Source: an uncultured Spirochaetaceae bacterium
GTDB taxonomy: Bacteria > Spirochaetota > Spirochaetia > Treponematales > Treponemataceae
Direction of reading: 5' to 3'
Length of the DNA: 14,133 bases
Assembly (NCBI GenBank): GCA_902772605.1
Contig: CACYBG010000195.1
Span: 1 to 14,133, forward strand
Below are positions 6,557 to 14,080 of this stretch, piece by piece (position 1 is the stretch's first letter; each line of letters opens with the position of its first letter). The notes under the pieces were generated by a model that ran no database searches, was not told where the DNA came from, and worked only from the letters and a program-made list of their open reading frames with translations. The position numbers and the translations under genes were made by a program.

Positions 6557-7674
6557 CTGTCGTTATCGGCATACTGGGGCTCAGCTTCCTGATTTTCTTT
6601 CATGAATTGGGGCATTTCGTCATTGCCAGGGCGATGGGAGTCACGGTCGAGGCGTTTTCAATCGGCATGGGACCCGTACTTCTCCATTTCAGAAAGGGAG
6701 CAACCGACTACAGGCTTTCACTGATTCCGATCGGCGGATACTGCTCCATGAAGGGCGAAAACGAATACCGGAAGGCGCTTGATGAAAAAAGCCCGTGCAT
6801 TGAGGGTTCCCCGGATTCCTTCTATGGCGTACATCCCCTGAAAAGGCTTTTCATCGCTTTTGCAGGTCCCATGTTCAACATGATTTTTGCATTCATCGCC
6901 TTTTCGGTTGTTGCCATGTGCGGATACAGCTATACGACTGCAGGGACTACCGTTATGCTTACGGGAGACGTTCCGGAATACAGCGACTTGAGTTCCCCTG
7001 CCGCTGAAGCCGGAATGAAAAGCGGAGACAGGATACTTTCGATAGACGGAAAACCCATGGAGGATTTCTCTGAAATACTCTCCTATGTAGCGATTGAGGG
7101 TTCCGAGACGATGACGGTTGAAGTCGAGCGTTCGGGTGAAATTCTCTCCATACCTGTAAAGACCGAACTGGACAAGGAGTCCGGAGCCAGAAGGATGGGC
7201 ATCGTTTCCATGGAAGATTCGAGGGTTACGAAGACATACGGTCCGTTTCCGTTTTTTCCCGCAATCGGAGAAGGTTTCGTCCAGACGTTCAAGACACTCT
7301 CCGTCACAGTAAAGGGAATCGTACGCCTTTTTCAGGGGGTCGACATAAGGAATGCCGTTTCCGGTCCCGTCCGCGTCACTGCAATGCTCGGCAGTTCAGT
7401 CAAGGAAGGTTTTTCGGAGGGATTCAAGACCGGTATCGTAAATGCGCTGGAACTGCTTGCATTGATAAGCATATCGCTTTTCCTTACCAACCTGCTTCCA
7501 ATCCCGGTGCTTGACGGAGGACTCATACTTTTCGCATTCATCGAATTCATTGCCCGCAGGAAGATGAATCCGAAGCTCCTTTATTACATACAGCTGGTCG
7601 GACTTTTTGCCGTAATCGGTCTGGTCGTACTTGCGGTGGTCGGCGACATAGGATATTTCATCGGAAAGCGTTGA
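6553..7674 (+). CDS. rseP: RseP-type site-2 protease (M50 zinc metalloprotease)
   Basis: M50 proteases cut transmembrane segments; E. coli RseP cleaves the anti-sigma factor RseA and remnant signal peptides. The 373 residues begin MTVVIGILGL, with the zinc motif HELGH at 17-21 in the first membrane helix. A GPMFN block follows at 105-109, one periplasmic PDZ domain at about 145-195, and the third zinc ligand D321 in VLDGG (319-323) near the C-terminal helices. E. coli RseP has two PDZ domains and about 450 residues; one is seen here. ATG 6553 has GGAGG (6542-6546) at 6-base spacing and overlaps dxr by 4 bases. An in-frame upstream TTG at 6469 would run deep into dxr. The natural substrate is unknown. 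Confidence 0.95.
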   Translation: MTVVIGILGLSFLIFFHELGHFVIARAMGVTVEAFSIGMGPVLLHFRKGATDYRLSLIPIGGYCSMKGENEYRKALDEKSPCIEGSPDSFYGVHPLKRLFIAFAGPMFNMIFAFIAFSVVAMCGYSYTTAGTTVMLTGDVPEYSDLSSPAAEAGMKSGDRILSIDGKPMEDFSEILSYVAIEGSETMTVEVERSGEILSIPVKTELDKESGARRMGIVSMEDSRVTKTYGPFPFFPAIGEGFVQTFKTLSVTVKGIVRLFQGVDIRNAVSGPVRVTAMLGSSVKEGFSEGFKTGIVNALELLALISISLFLTNLLPIPVLDGGLILFAFIEFIARRKMNPKLLYYIQLVGLFAVIGLVVLAVVGDIGYFIGKR

Positions 7675-7681
7675 AAATCAT

Positions 7682-7701
7682 CCGTAGCGGAGTACGGTTT
7701 T
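7682..7701 (+). terminator. Weak intrinsic terminator after rseP
   Basis: CCGTA (7682-7686) pairs with TACGG (7693-7697) across a 6-base loop and is followed by TTTT (7698-7701), 8 bases past the rseP stop. The stem is only 5 pairs and the T run is short, so readthrough is likely. Confidence 0.4.
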
Positions 7702-7721
7702 GCGGGTTCTTAGCGGTTCCC

Positions 7722-7750
7722 TTGTAACGTTCAGTTTTTTTTGATATTAT
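7722..7750 (+). promoter_or_regulatory. Sigma70-type promoter for the exported beta-propeller gene
   Basis: TTGTAA (7722-7727) and TATTAT (7745-7750) are separated by exactly 17 bases. The predicted start is about 7756-7758, giving a 5' leader of roughly 157 bases before ATG 7914. A run of eight T lies in the spacer (7735-7742). Confidence 0.65.
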
Positions 7751-7755
7751 TTTAT

Positions 7756-7792
7756 AGGAAACTCTTCTTGTCATTTTCCTTGAAGATTTCCT
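7756..7792 (+). promoter_or_regulatory. Hairpin at the predicted mRNA 5' end
   Basis: AGGAAA (7756-7761) and TCTTC (7763-7767) pair with GAAGATTTCCT (7782-7792): 11 pairs with only C7762 bulged, around a 14-base loop. Its 5' edge coincides with the predicted transcription start. The leader then has a small CCAG/CTGG hairpin near 7845-7860 and no riboswitch class I recognise. Confidence 0.5.
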
Positions 7793-7913
7793 AATAAACC
7801 AAGAAAACACGTTGGAGCCAGTGAAGATCCGTTCGGTGCCGCGACCAGTTTCCTTTTCTGGGACGTCCGGCTTTACGTTCAGATTGAGGTTCCTGTAAGG
7901 GGCATTTAAGGAT

Positions 7914-9878
7914 ATGAAAACTAATCGTATGAAAAAACTCTTGGCATTGTCTTTATCCATCCTTTCAGTTTCGTTTTCATTTGCACAGCATGCACAGGTT
8001 TCCACCGAGCCTCACAGGGGTGCTGTCGTCGTCATTCATCCGAAGGCCGGAACGGATTCGTTTTACAGTGCCGGCGAGGACGGATTCCTTACCCAATGGT
8101 CTCAGGACGGCGTAGGCGATCACTTTCAGGTAACGGACCTCAGGATAACTGGCGTTGCCTCCTCACCGAACGGAAAGGATGTTGCCGTTGCGGCTACTGA
8201 CGGTGCAAGCATACACAGGGTTGAAGTGATGGACTGGGCTACGTCTGCAAGGAAATATACCAAGCAGTTCAAGGAACCCGTCATTTCCGTAACCTACTCG
8301 CCTAAGGGCACCTATCTTTTCATCAGTACGAACGAGGTCCAGGGAAACTACATCCTCAACGCAGACACGGGAAAACTGTACAAGAAGGTCGACCTCCTTT
8401 CCAGAATCGGATATACATATGTAGCCGAGTCGGAAAAGAACGCGATATTCTATACTCCGTCCGACGGACAGCTGATATACTACAACCTACTGAAGATGCA
8501 GGCAATGAGCACAAAGTTCTTTACCGAGAAGCAGCTTACCCAGGTCAGGTCGTTCGGTGTCGGCGAAAAGTCAAAGGGACGTTTCCTTGCGGGCATCAAG
8601 CAGGACAGGCTGTACATCGTTGATGCAATGTCGGGAAAAGTGCTCTTCAACGCGTCTCTCAAGGCTCCGCTCATAGTCGATTCTGCCGACAGGAGCGCCA
8701 TTTACTTTACGTCTTCCGATTCATCCGTTTCGCTGGGCAAGGTCCTGGAGAAGGATCTGCTTGCAAAGGTGGAAGATCCGACCGCTACGGTTGCCGTTCA
8801 GCCGGTGGCATCTTTCCCGGAGATTCCGGTGAAGAAGCTGTGTTCGGCATCCCTTATGAACGAGCTTTCAGTCATGTTCGGAATGAACGACGGAACCGTA
8901 TATGAGGCCAGAAAGGCTGAAAGCGGATATTCTGTACGGCAGGTCACCTCTCAGATGTACGACAGGATACTCGACGTACAGTCCTTCGATGAAAAGGTTT
9001 ACATGCTGACATCTTCTGGACTTTACGTGACGACTTTCGATGAAAGCGGCGAAAAGGATATAAGGCTTGTTGCAAAGAATGCCGGACAGACCAACCTCAT
9101 AGTCATCGATGCTTCCACCGCAATACTCTGGTCCCAGAAATCAAGGAATGCATTCCAGAAGGTTTCCATTTCCGGCGAATCGATTGCTTCTCCGGTGAAC
9201 GTTATGACCCCTTCTGCAAGCGTTCAGACGGCCCGCGTGTTCGGAAGGAACCTTGTGTACACCCTTTCAAATTCAAAGGTTGAACGCTACAACCTGGACA
9301 CGGGAAAGCGCCTTCAGGTCTATTCCGGAAATGCAGTTCAGGATGCCGCACTGATAACGGACAGCATGCTTTACGTTTCTAAGGCTTCTGCAAGCGGAAT
9401 GGATTCTCCGGTTGTCATGAAGTCCCTTAATTCCGGAGAAACGGCTTCCATAAAGGTTGACGGAAGCATTTCATATGCCGTTACCGGAGATTCGTCGGAA
9501 GAAAAGAACGTCTACGGACTTGTCATGAAGGATATATCCGGAACGGTAATCTCACAGGTGTTCCAGTATTTCCCTTCGCAGAGGAAGTCCAGGGTCATTC
9601 TCAGTTACAATCAGGAAGATCAGGATGCATTCGTAAAGGTTGTGGGAAACACGCTCTATACCAACCTTGGAAAGAATCAGGTGTATGCATACGACATCGA
9701 GACCGGTCTGGTAAAGGTTTACAGAAGGACATCATCCCTTCCCAGGAAAATTGCCTGTACAGCAGACAGGATTGCTTTCCTTAACGATGACGGAGGAATC
9801 TCCTGGTACAATCCGCTTTCTCAGATGGCAATCTCCCAGTGGTACCTTGGCGTCGACGGAAAATGGATTGAATTCTGA
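7914..9878 (+). CDS. Exported beta-propeller (WD40/quinoprotein-like) protein of unknown function
   Basis: The product has 654 residues. An N-terminal signal peptide has basic residues (K2, R5, K7, K8), a hydrophobic stretch at 9-23 and a likely cleavage after A24 (SFSFA|Q), so the mature protein is probably periplasmic. No lipobox cysteine follows. The rest is beta-rich with WD40-like strand patterns, for example YSAGEDGFLTQWSQDG (about 51-66) and VISVTYSPKGTYLF, suggesting one or two propellers. I cannot name a family. ATG 7914 has AAGGGG (7897-7902) at 11 bases; a second AAGGA (7908-7912) touches the start. In-frame Met at 7929 is an alternative that keeps the signal peptide. It has its own promoter and a distant terminator, so it is probably separate from rseP. 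Confidence 0.85.
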   Translation: MKTNRMKKLLALSLSILSVSFSFAQHAQVSTEPHRGAVVVIHPKAGTDSFYSAGEDGFLTQWSQDGVGDHFQVTDLRITGVASSPNGKDVAVAATDGASIHRVEVMDWATSARKYTKQFKEPVISVTYSPKGTYLFISTNEVQGNYILNADTGKLYKKVDLLSRIGYTYVAESEKNAIFYTPSDGQLIYYNLLKMQAMSTKFFTEKQLTQVRSFGVGEKSKGRFLAGIKQDRLYIVDAMSGKVLFNASLKAPLIVDSADRSAIYFTSSDSSVSLGKVLEKDLLAKVEDPTATVAVQPVASFPEIPVKKLCSASLMNELSVMFGMNDGTVYEARKAESGYSVRQVTSQMYDRILDVQSFDEKVYMLTSSGLYVTTFDESGEKDIRLVAKNAGQTNLIVIDASTAILWSQKSRNAFQKVSISGESIASPVNVMTPSASVQTARVFGRNLVYTLSNSKVERYNLDTGKRLQVYSGNAVQDAALITDSMLYVSKASASGMDSPVVMKSLNSGETASIKVDGSISYAVTGDSSEEKNVYGLVMKDISGTVISQVFQYFPSQRKSRVILSYNQEDQDAFVKVVGNTLYTNLGKNQVYAYDIETGLVKVYRRTSSLPRKIACTADRIAFLNDDGGISWYNPLSQMAISQWYLGVDGKWIEF

Positions 9879-10096
9879 CGGACTGTTTTTCCCGAAAAAA
9901 CTTCAGTGTGCATGATGACGGATGAAAAGGATCTTTTTTCCGGACTGACTCAGTCGTCATGTCATTTATAAATGGAGCCGTCCAATTACCTGCCGCAGAT
10001 GCGTTCTTTCGATTATGCATCAATCGCTCAGGTCCTTTTGGGCGGCTTCATTTGCTTTGGGGCGTTTTCTTGGTCCCGTTTGTTCTGGATGGATTT
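9879..10096. other. Convergent intergenic region with small palindromes
   Basis: This is the 3' region between the propeller gene and convergent glgA; I see no gene in it. It holds GTTTTT/AAAAAC (9885-9901), GACTG/CAGTC around ACT (9943-9955), a perfect 12-base palindrome CATTTATAAATG (9963-9974), and ATGACG (9914-9919) that can pair with CGTCAT (9955-9960). No clear minus-strand terminator for glgA is present. Confidence 0.4.
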
Positions 10097-10130
10097 GCGG
10101 CCGACACATGGAAGCATCGGCCGTCTTTTT
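10097..10130 (+). terminator. Intrinsic terminator, + strand
   Basis: CGGCCGA (10098-10104) pairs perfectly with TCGGCCG (10117-10123), with a possible extra G-T pair, and TCTTTTT follows (10124-10130). It lies 219 bases past the propeller gene stop and only 5 bases beyond the glgA stop at 10136. On the minus strand the hairpin lacks a U-tract, so it mainly keeps + strand transcripts out of glgA. Confidence 0.8.
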
Positions 10131-10135
10131 CGGGG

Positions 10136-11614
10136 TCAGCGTATTCCGCAGCCTCTTGCAAGGGCTTCCCTGTATACGTCAAGGTATCCTTCTGCGGCCT
10201 TGTCCCATCCAAAGGTTTTTCCCATGCCCTTCATCTGCATCTTCCTTATGTCGTCCTTCCTGTTGTAGTATGCCCATACCGCCCATCCGACTGTGTCGTA
10301 AACTGCACGAGGCGTAAGCTGGTCGAACAGGAATCCTGTACCGTCGCCTGTCTTTTCGTCGTAGTTTTCGACCGTATCGGCAAGACCTCCTGTCCTCCTT
10401 ACTATCGGAAGGGTTCCGTATAGCATCGAGTATATCTGGTTCAATCCGCACGGTTCGTATCGTGAAGGCATCAGGAAGAAATCGCTTCCGGCTTCTATGA
10501 GGTGGCTCAGGTTTTCGTCGTAGCCTATGTAGGCCCTCATGTTCGGGAGCTTTCCCTGAAGTTCGTTGATTTCGTTTTCACACCAGCGTTCTCCGCTTCC
10601 AAGTATTGCAAACTGAACCCTCATGTCGGTGCATATCTGGTAGATTGAACCGTAGGTAGGCGCAAATACTTCTGCAATTCCCTTCTGGTCAACGAGCCTG
10701 GTCACTATTCCGATGAGCGGAACGTTCGGATCCTGCTCAAGACCCATGCGCTTCTGAAGCTCGGCCTTGCATTTCGCCTTTCCGCTCAGGTCGTCCGCAG
10801 AATAATTGTATGGCAGCCGGGTGTCGATTTTCGGGTTCCACTGCTCTACGTCCGCACCGTTCAGTATGCCCTTGATGACGTCGGAACGGAGCCTGAGGAG
10901 TCCGTCCATGCCGAATCCGCCTTCAAGCGTCTGGATTTCGCGTGCATAGGTCGGGGAAACCGTCGTAATCATGTCTGCACATGAAACTCCAGCCTGAAGG
11001 AAGTTTATGCCGCCCATGTGTTCGAATCCTGCTCCGTAGTACATGCCCCAGTCTATTCCAAGTGCCGGGAACTGTTCCTTTGCGTACTGTCCCTGATATC
11101 CCTGGTTGTGTATCGTGAGGACCGATGCAGTCTTTTCGAATCCGCAGTATCGGCATACGTTCTTTACGAGTACGGGTGCAAGGCATGTAGACCAGTCGTG
11201 TGCATGGACGATGTCGGGATACCATCCGAGCTTGCGGCAGAGCTGGAATGCTCCGTGACAGAGTACTGCGAACCTGTATGGGTTGTCGTGGAAATCCGTT
11301 TCGGTTTTGGTTCCGTAAACTCCGTCGCGTCCGAAGCACTCCTCGTGGTCTATGAAGTACACTGGTAGATTTTCACAGCCCGGCATGTTCGTCTTGTATA
11401 CTGCCGACCAGGTTTCAATCTGTCCTGCAGCAATGGCCATTGGACCCGGTAACAGTTCAAGCTTTCTCCTGTCAATCTTGTAGTAGCGAGGCATGACTAT
11501 CCTTACGTCGTGACCCATTTTCGTGAGCTGTATGGAAAGTGCACTGACCATGTCGGCAAGTCCGCCTGTCTTTGCAAAGGGAACGACCTCTGCTGATACC
11601 ATCAAAATCTTCAT
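10136..11614 (-). CDS. glgA: Glycogen synthase (ADP-glucose type, GT5)
   Basis: GlgA transfers glucose from ADP-glucose to growing alpha-1,4-glucan chains in the cytoplasm. The 492 residues begin MKILMVSAE. The ADP-glucose binding motif KTGGLAD is at 15-21. The C-terminal GT-B domain has SRYEPCGLNQ at 384-393 (catalytic Glu E387, C389) and RRTGGLADTV from 406. I chose ATG 11614 because GGAGG (11624-11620 on the minus strand) is 5 bases upstream; the in-frame ATG at 11626 overlaps that SD and would add MEDK. It follows the aminotransferase on the same strand but beyond a terminator, so it probably has its own promoter, which I could not identify. No other glycogen gene is visible. Confidence 0.97.
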   Translation of the reverse strand: MKILMVSAEVVPFAKTGGLADMVSALSIQLTKMGHDVRIVMPRYYKIDRRKLELLPGPMAIAAGQIETWSAVYKTNMPGCENLPVYFIDHEECFGRDGVYGTKTETDFHDNPYRFAVLCHGAFQLCRKLGWYPDIVHAHDWSTCLAPVLVKNVCRYCGFEKTASVLTIHNQGYQGQYAKEQFPALGIDWGMYYGAGFEHMGGINFLQAGVSCADMITTVSPTYAREIQTLEGGFGMDGLLRLRSDVIKGILNGADVEQWNPKIDTRLPYNYSADDLSGKAKCKAELQKRMGLEQDPNVPLIGIVTRLVDQKGIAEVFAPTYGSIYQICTDMRVQFAILGSGERWCENEINELQGKLPNMRAYIGYDENLSHLIEAGSDFFLMPSRYEPCGLNQIYSMLYGTLPIVRRTGGLADTVENYDEKTGDGTGFLFDQLTPRAVYDTVGWAVWAYYNRKDDIRKMQMKGMGKTFGWDKAAEGYLDVYREALARGCGIR

Positions 11615-11730
11615 TTTATCCTCCATAATGAATGATGAGTCATGGGCATCTCCAAAAACTGATTTTCAATGCCTTTTAGAGATTCAATCGACTTTCATGC
11701 GTCCCATGCACTGTGGAACGTCTGTTGGTG

Positions 11731-11748
11731 AAAAACCTGCGGCGCAGG
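11731..11748 (-). terminator. Intrinsic terminator of the aminotransferase gene
   Basis: On the minus strand CCTGC (11748-11744), loop GCC, GCAGG (11740-11736), then five T (11735-11731). It lies 21 bases past the aminotransferase stop and separates that gene from glgA. Confidence 0.75.
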
Positions 11749-11769
11749 CTTGGCTTAAAGGGATTTTTT

Positions 11770-12975
11770 TCAGCCCTTCAATGGACATTCCTTCATTGCC
11801 TTGACGAATGCCGCCCTGGAATTGATTATGCTCCGTTCACTTGCACAGTAGGCAAGCCTGAACCATCCCTTTCCTCCGAATCCGCTTCCCGGAGCTCCGA
11901 GTATCAGGTATTTCTTCAGGTATTCGCAGAAATCCATGTCGTCGCCGTCAAAGCCGTCCGGAACCTTGCACCACAGGTAGAAGGCCCCTTCAGGATCTGC
12001 GTGCTTTATGCCGGCTTCGTCAAGTATGGAAACGAGTTCGTTGCGTCTCTTTTCGTAAAGCCCCATGTCGGCCTCTGCATTCCAGGTTTTGGCGACTACG
12101 CGCTGCATCAGTGCCGGTGCATTTACATAGCCAAGAACCCTCGTCGTAAATATGCATGCTGAAACCAGGTCGTCCTTTTCAGGACATGCAGGGTTTACGC
12201 AGATGTATCCGATTCGCTCTCCAGGAAGGCTGAAATTCTTTGCAAAGGACGTTACGACCACGGAATTGACGTATTCCGGGAAAGTCGCGGCAACCTTTTT
12301 ACCGTCGTATACTATGGCCCTGTACGGTTCGTCGCAGATGAGGAACGGATATCTTCCGGTCTTTTTTCCGTGAGCCTCCAGTACCCTGGAAAGGGCCCTG
12401 ATGTCATCATCGGAATATACCTTTCCGGTAGGATTGTTCGGACTGTTTATGAGCACGGCCGCAGTGTTTTCCTTGAGGGCTTCGGATATGGCATCTACGT
12501 CAAGCGAAAAATCATCCTTTGTTGCGACCTCAACGAGTTTTCCGCCGTAATTGTTGACATAGTGGGTGTATTCCGTAAAGAAAGGCGACGGAACCACGAC
12601 TTCATCCCCCGGATTCAGGATGGCCTTCATAAGGGCGTTCAGGGCACCTGCTGCTCCGACTGACATTACTACGCAGTCTCCATGGACTTCGACACCCTGC
12701 TCTGCGGACGTCTTTTCTGCCATGGCCTCCCTTGCAAACGGATAGCCGGCATTAGGCATGTATCCATGGAAATTCTTATCCCTGCATTTTCCCAGTTCCT
12801 CTATGGCATCCAGTACTTCCTTCGGCGGATCAAGATCCGGATTTCCTATGCTGAAATCAAAGACGTTATCCTGCCCGTGGATTGACTTGAGCTTAAGCCC
12901 TTCCTCGAACATCTTCCTTATGACGCCTGCACTCTTACTGGTCATGGATTCCTTTATTTTGGATGAAATGGACAT
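11770..12975 (-). CDS. PLP-dependent class I/II aminotransferase (aspartate aminotransferase-like)
   Basis: The 401-residue fold-type I enzyme carries the usual markers: SIGNPDLDPP (42-51), NNPTG (180-184), CDEPY with D215 that contacts the pyridine ring, the PLP Schiff-base lysine K246 in SFAK, LPGERIGY (250-257, R254 binding phosphate), and R373 in WFRLAY, a substrate-carboxylate position. This fits the AspC/alanine-type subgroup, but the amino donor cannot be told from sequence alone. ATG 12975 is chosen: SD AAGAAGG (12989-12983) is 7 bases upstream and a strong promoter lies at 13032-13004, so the in-frame ATG at 13131 would be outside the transcript. It has its own terminator before glgA. 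Divergent from the gene at 13210. Confidence 0.93.
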   Translation of the reverse strand: MSISSKIKESMTSKSAGVIRKMFEEGLKLKSIHGQDNVFDFSIGNPDLDPPKEVLDAIEELGKCRDKNFHGYMPNAGYPFAREAMAEKTSAEQGVEVHGDCVVMSVGAAGALNALMKAILNPGDEVVVPSPFFTEYTHYVNNYGGKLVEVATKDDFSLDVDAISEALKENTAAVLINSPNNPTGKVYSDDDIRALSRVLEAHGKKTGRYPFLICDEPYRAIVYDGKKVAATFPEYVNSVVVTSFAKNFSLPGERIGYICVNPACPEKDDLVSACIFTTRVLGYVNAPALMQRVVAKTWNAEADMGLYEKRRNELVSILDEAGIKHADPEGAFYLWCKVPDGFDGDDMDFCEYLKKYLILGAPGSGFGGKGWFRLAYCASERSIINSRAAFVKAMKECPLKG

Positions 12976-13003
12976 GAAACAACCTTCTTTAAAGTTTTTT
13001 GTA

Positions 13004-13032
13004 ATTATAGCACAGCTTCGTGGTTTACACAA
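13004..13032 (-). promoter_or_regulatory. Extended -10 promoter of the aminotransferase gene
   Basis: On the minus strand TTGTGT (13032-13027), 17 bases, then a perfect TATAAT (13009-13004) preceded by TGC, forming an extended -10. Predicted start is near 12997, about 22 bases before ATG 12975. Confidence 0.8.
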
Positions 13033-13080
13033 ATGAAAAGTACTTTGATGAGGTACGGGTGCCATGGTAGACACTGAATT

Positions 13081-13190
13081 CGTATACCGGATATACGGAC
13101 AGCATTCGTTCCTTAACCTATGGACATACATCCATGAACCGTGTAATATTCATGGAATGACATCGATTTAAGCGTATATTAGCGCATATT
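13081..13190. repeat. Inverted and tandem repeat cluster in the divergent region
   Basis: The 234-base divergent gap (12976-13209) holds three repeat sets. CGTATA (13081-13086) pairs with TATACG (13092-13097) around CCGGA. TCCATGAA (13131-13138) is a perfect inverted match to TTCATGGA (13149-13156), and ATGGA at 13120-13124 can also pair with TCCAT at 13131-13135. AGCGTATATT (13171-13180) is followed directly by AGCGCATATT (13181-13190), a near-perfect tandem copy. Operator sites for a regulator of one or both divergent genes are possible but unproven. Confidence 0.5.
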
Positions 13191-13192
13191 AT

Positions 13193-13198
13193 GGAGGA
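13193..13198 (+). promoter_or_regulatory. Ribosome binding site of the exported protein gene
   Basis: GGAGGA lies 11 bases before ATG 13210, at the long end of normal spacing. TATATT (13175-13180) could be the -10 box, but no good -35 matches it. TATTAT (13187-13192) also resembles a -10 box but would start transcription at or past the SD. Confidence 0.55.
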
Positions 13199-13209
13199 TT
13201 CTTACGAAA

Positions 13210-13938
13210 ATGAAGAAATTCAAGTTGTGTTCGATGATTCTGTCAGCAGCCCTTGCCTGCGGATCCGTTTTTGCCCTTCCTGCTTCATTCAACTCAAAGC
13301 TCAGTGCAGCTGAAAAGACCAAGCTTGAAAAGGGACAGGTTTTGATACGTAACCTCAAGTCCGTGAAGGATTTCTGCATCACCGGAGGCCATGCAAAGAT
13401 TTCCGAGGCGCAGGAACTTATAAAATCCATAAAGCCTGCATATCTTGCCGAGGTCGTCCAGGTGATTCCTTATGCCGGTAACGAAAAGCTTCCCGAAAAA
13501 ATATCCGGCCTCATAATGAACGTTTCGTCATATGCGGGCATTCCGTACTGGTCTGAAAAATGGCAGAAATACTTCGACCTGTATACAAGTGCGGAAATCA
13601 AGTCTTCGACATATTCCGGAGGCGTGCAGACCGTAAAGGCAGACCTTGTCATGGAGCCGTTCGGACTCATCAATACGACAATCACCAGCCAGAAGTCCTC
13701 TGAGTGGTACTATTACGTATCTACGAACGACAATACGCTGAAGTACAGCGGTTTCACGATCGTAAAGCCCGGTAAGATGAAGTCCGTGATTGCGGTCGTC
13801 AGGGACGGAGACAAGTGGATACTTTACGGAATCGGAGGGGTAAACGCTCCGGACGTATTCTTCCTGCACGACAGGGTGGAAACTTCATTCATGAACAGGA
13901 TAAAGACCTTCTGTTCATTCTTCTTCAGCAAACTGTGA
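13210..13938 (+). CDS. Exported protein of unknown function
   Basis: I do not recognise this 242-residue protein. The N-terminus is a signal peptide: K2, K3, K5, a hydrophobic core at 6-21 and a likely cleavage after A22 (SVFA|LPASF). C17 (ALAC) is not in a proper lipobox, though spirochaete lipoboxes are loose, so a lipoprotein is not excluded. The mature part begins with a charged helical stretch (KLSAAEKTKLEKGQ) and becomes beta-rich, with many Tyr and Ser in the middle (SSEWYYYVST) and a Phe-rich C-terminus (FCSFFFSKL). It is monocistronic, with SD GGAGGA upstream and a strong terminator downstream. A periplasmic or outer-membrane-associated role is inference only. Confidence 0.85.
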   Translation: MKKFKLCSMILSAALACGSVFALPASFNSKLSAAEKTKLEKGQVLIRNLKSVKDFCITGGHAKISEAQELIKSIKPAYLAEVVQVIPYAGNEKLPEKISGLIMNVSSYAGIPYWSEKWQKYFDLYTSAEIKSSTYSGGVQTVKADLVMEPFGLINTTITSQKSSEWYYYVSTNDNTLKYSGFTIVKPGKMKSVIAVVRDGDKWILYGIGGVNAPDVFFLHDRVETSFMNRIKTFCSFFFSKL

Positions 13939-14032
13939 TTTACGGCTGGCACTGAATGATCTGATTTCGGATTGTTCTGTGCATCCTTAAATGTATGAAT
14001 TCCGCAGTGAAAATGCATTGATATCATCGTTC

Positions 14033-14066
14033 AAGCCGGTTCCGCTTATGAGAATCGGCTTTTTTT
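14033..14066 (+). terminator. Strong intrinsic terminator of the exported protein gene
   Basis: AAGCCGGTTC (14033-14042) pairs with GAATCGGCTT (14052-14061): 10 pairs with one G-T, loop of 9. Seven T span 14060-14066. It lies 95 bases past the stop at 13938. The minus strand lacks a U-tract after this hairpin. Confidence 0.9.
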
Positions 14067-14080
14067 GGGTCATGGATCCG

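Noticed and set aside
7793..7913. Riboswitch or T-box in the propeller gene leader
   Set aside because: A GGTGCCGCGACC stretch near 7836 loosely recalls a T-box end, but there is no specifier stem, antiterminator or U-tract, and the gene is not a typical target.
9959..10423. Overlapping + strand ORFs starting near 9959-10015
   Set aside because: They lack an SD, cross the terminator at 10097-10130 and run antisense into glgA.
12976..13131. 52-codon N-terminal extension of the aminotransferase
   Set aside because: The extended -10 promoter at 13032-13004 and SD at 12989-12983 place the start at 12975; the extra residues do not resemble the family.
13070..13200. CRISPR or mobile-element ends suggested by repeats
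   Set aside because: The repeats are too short and few, with no transposase, cas gene or target-site duplication nearby.
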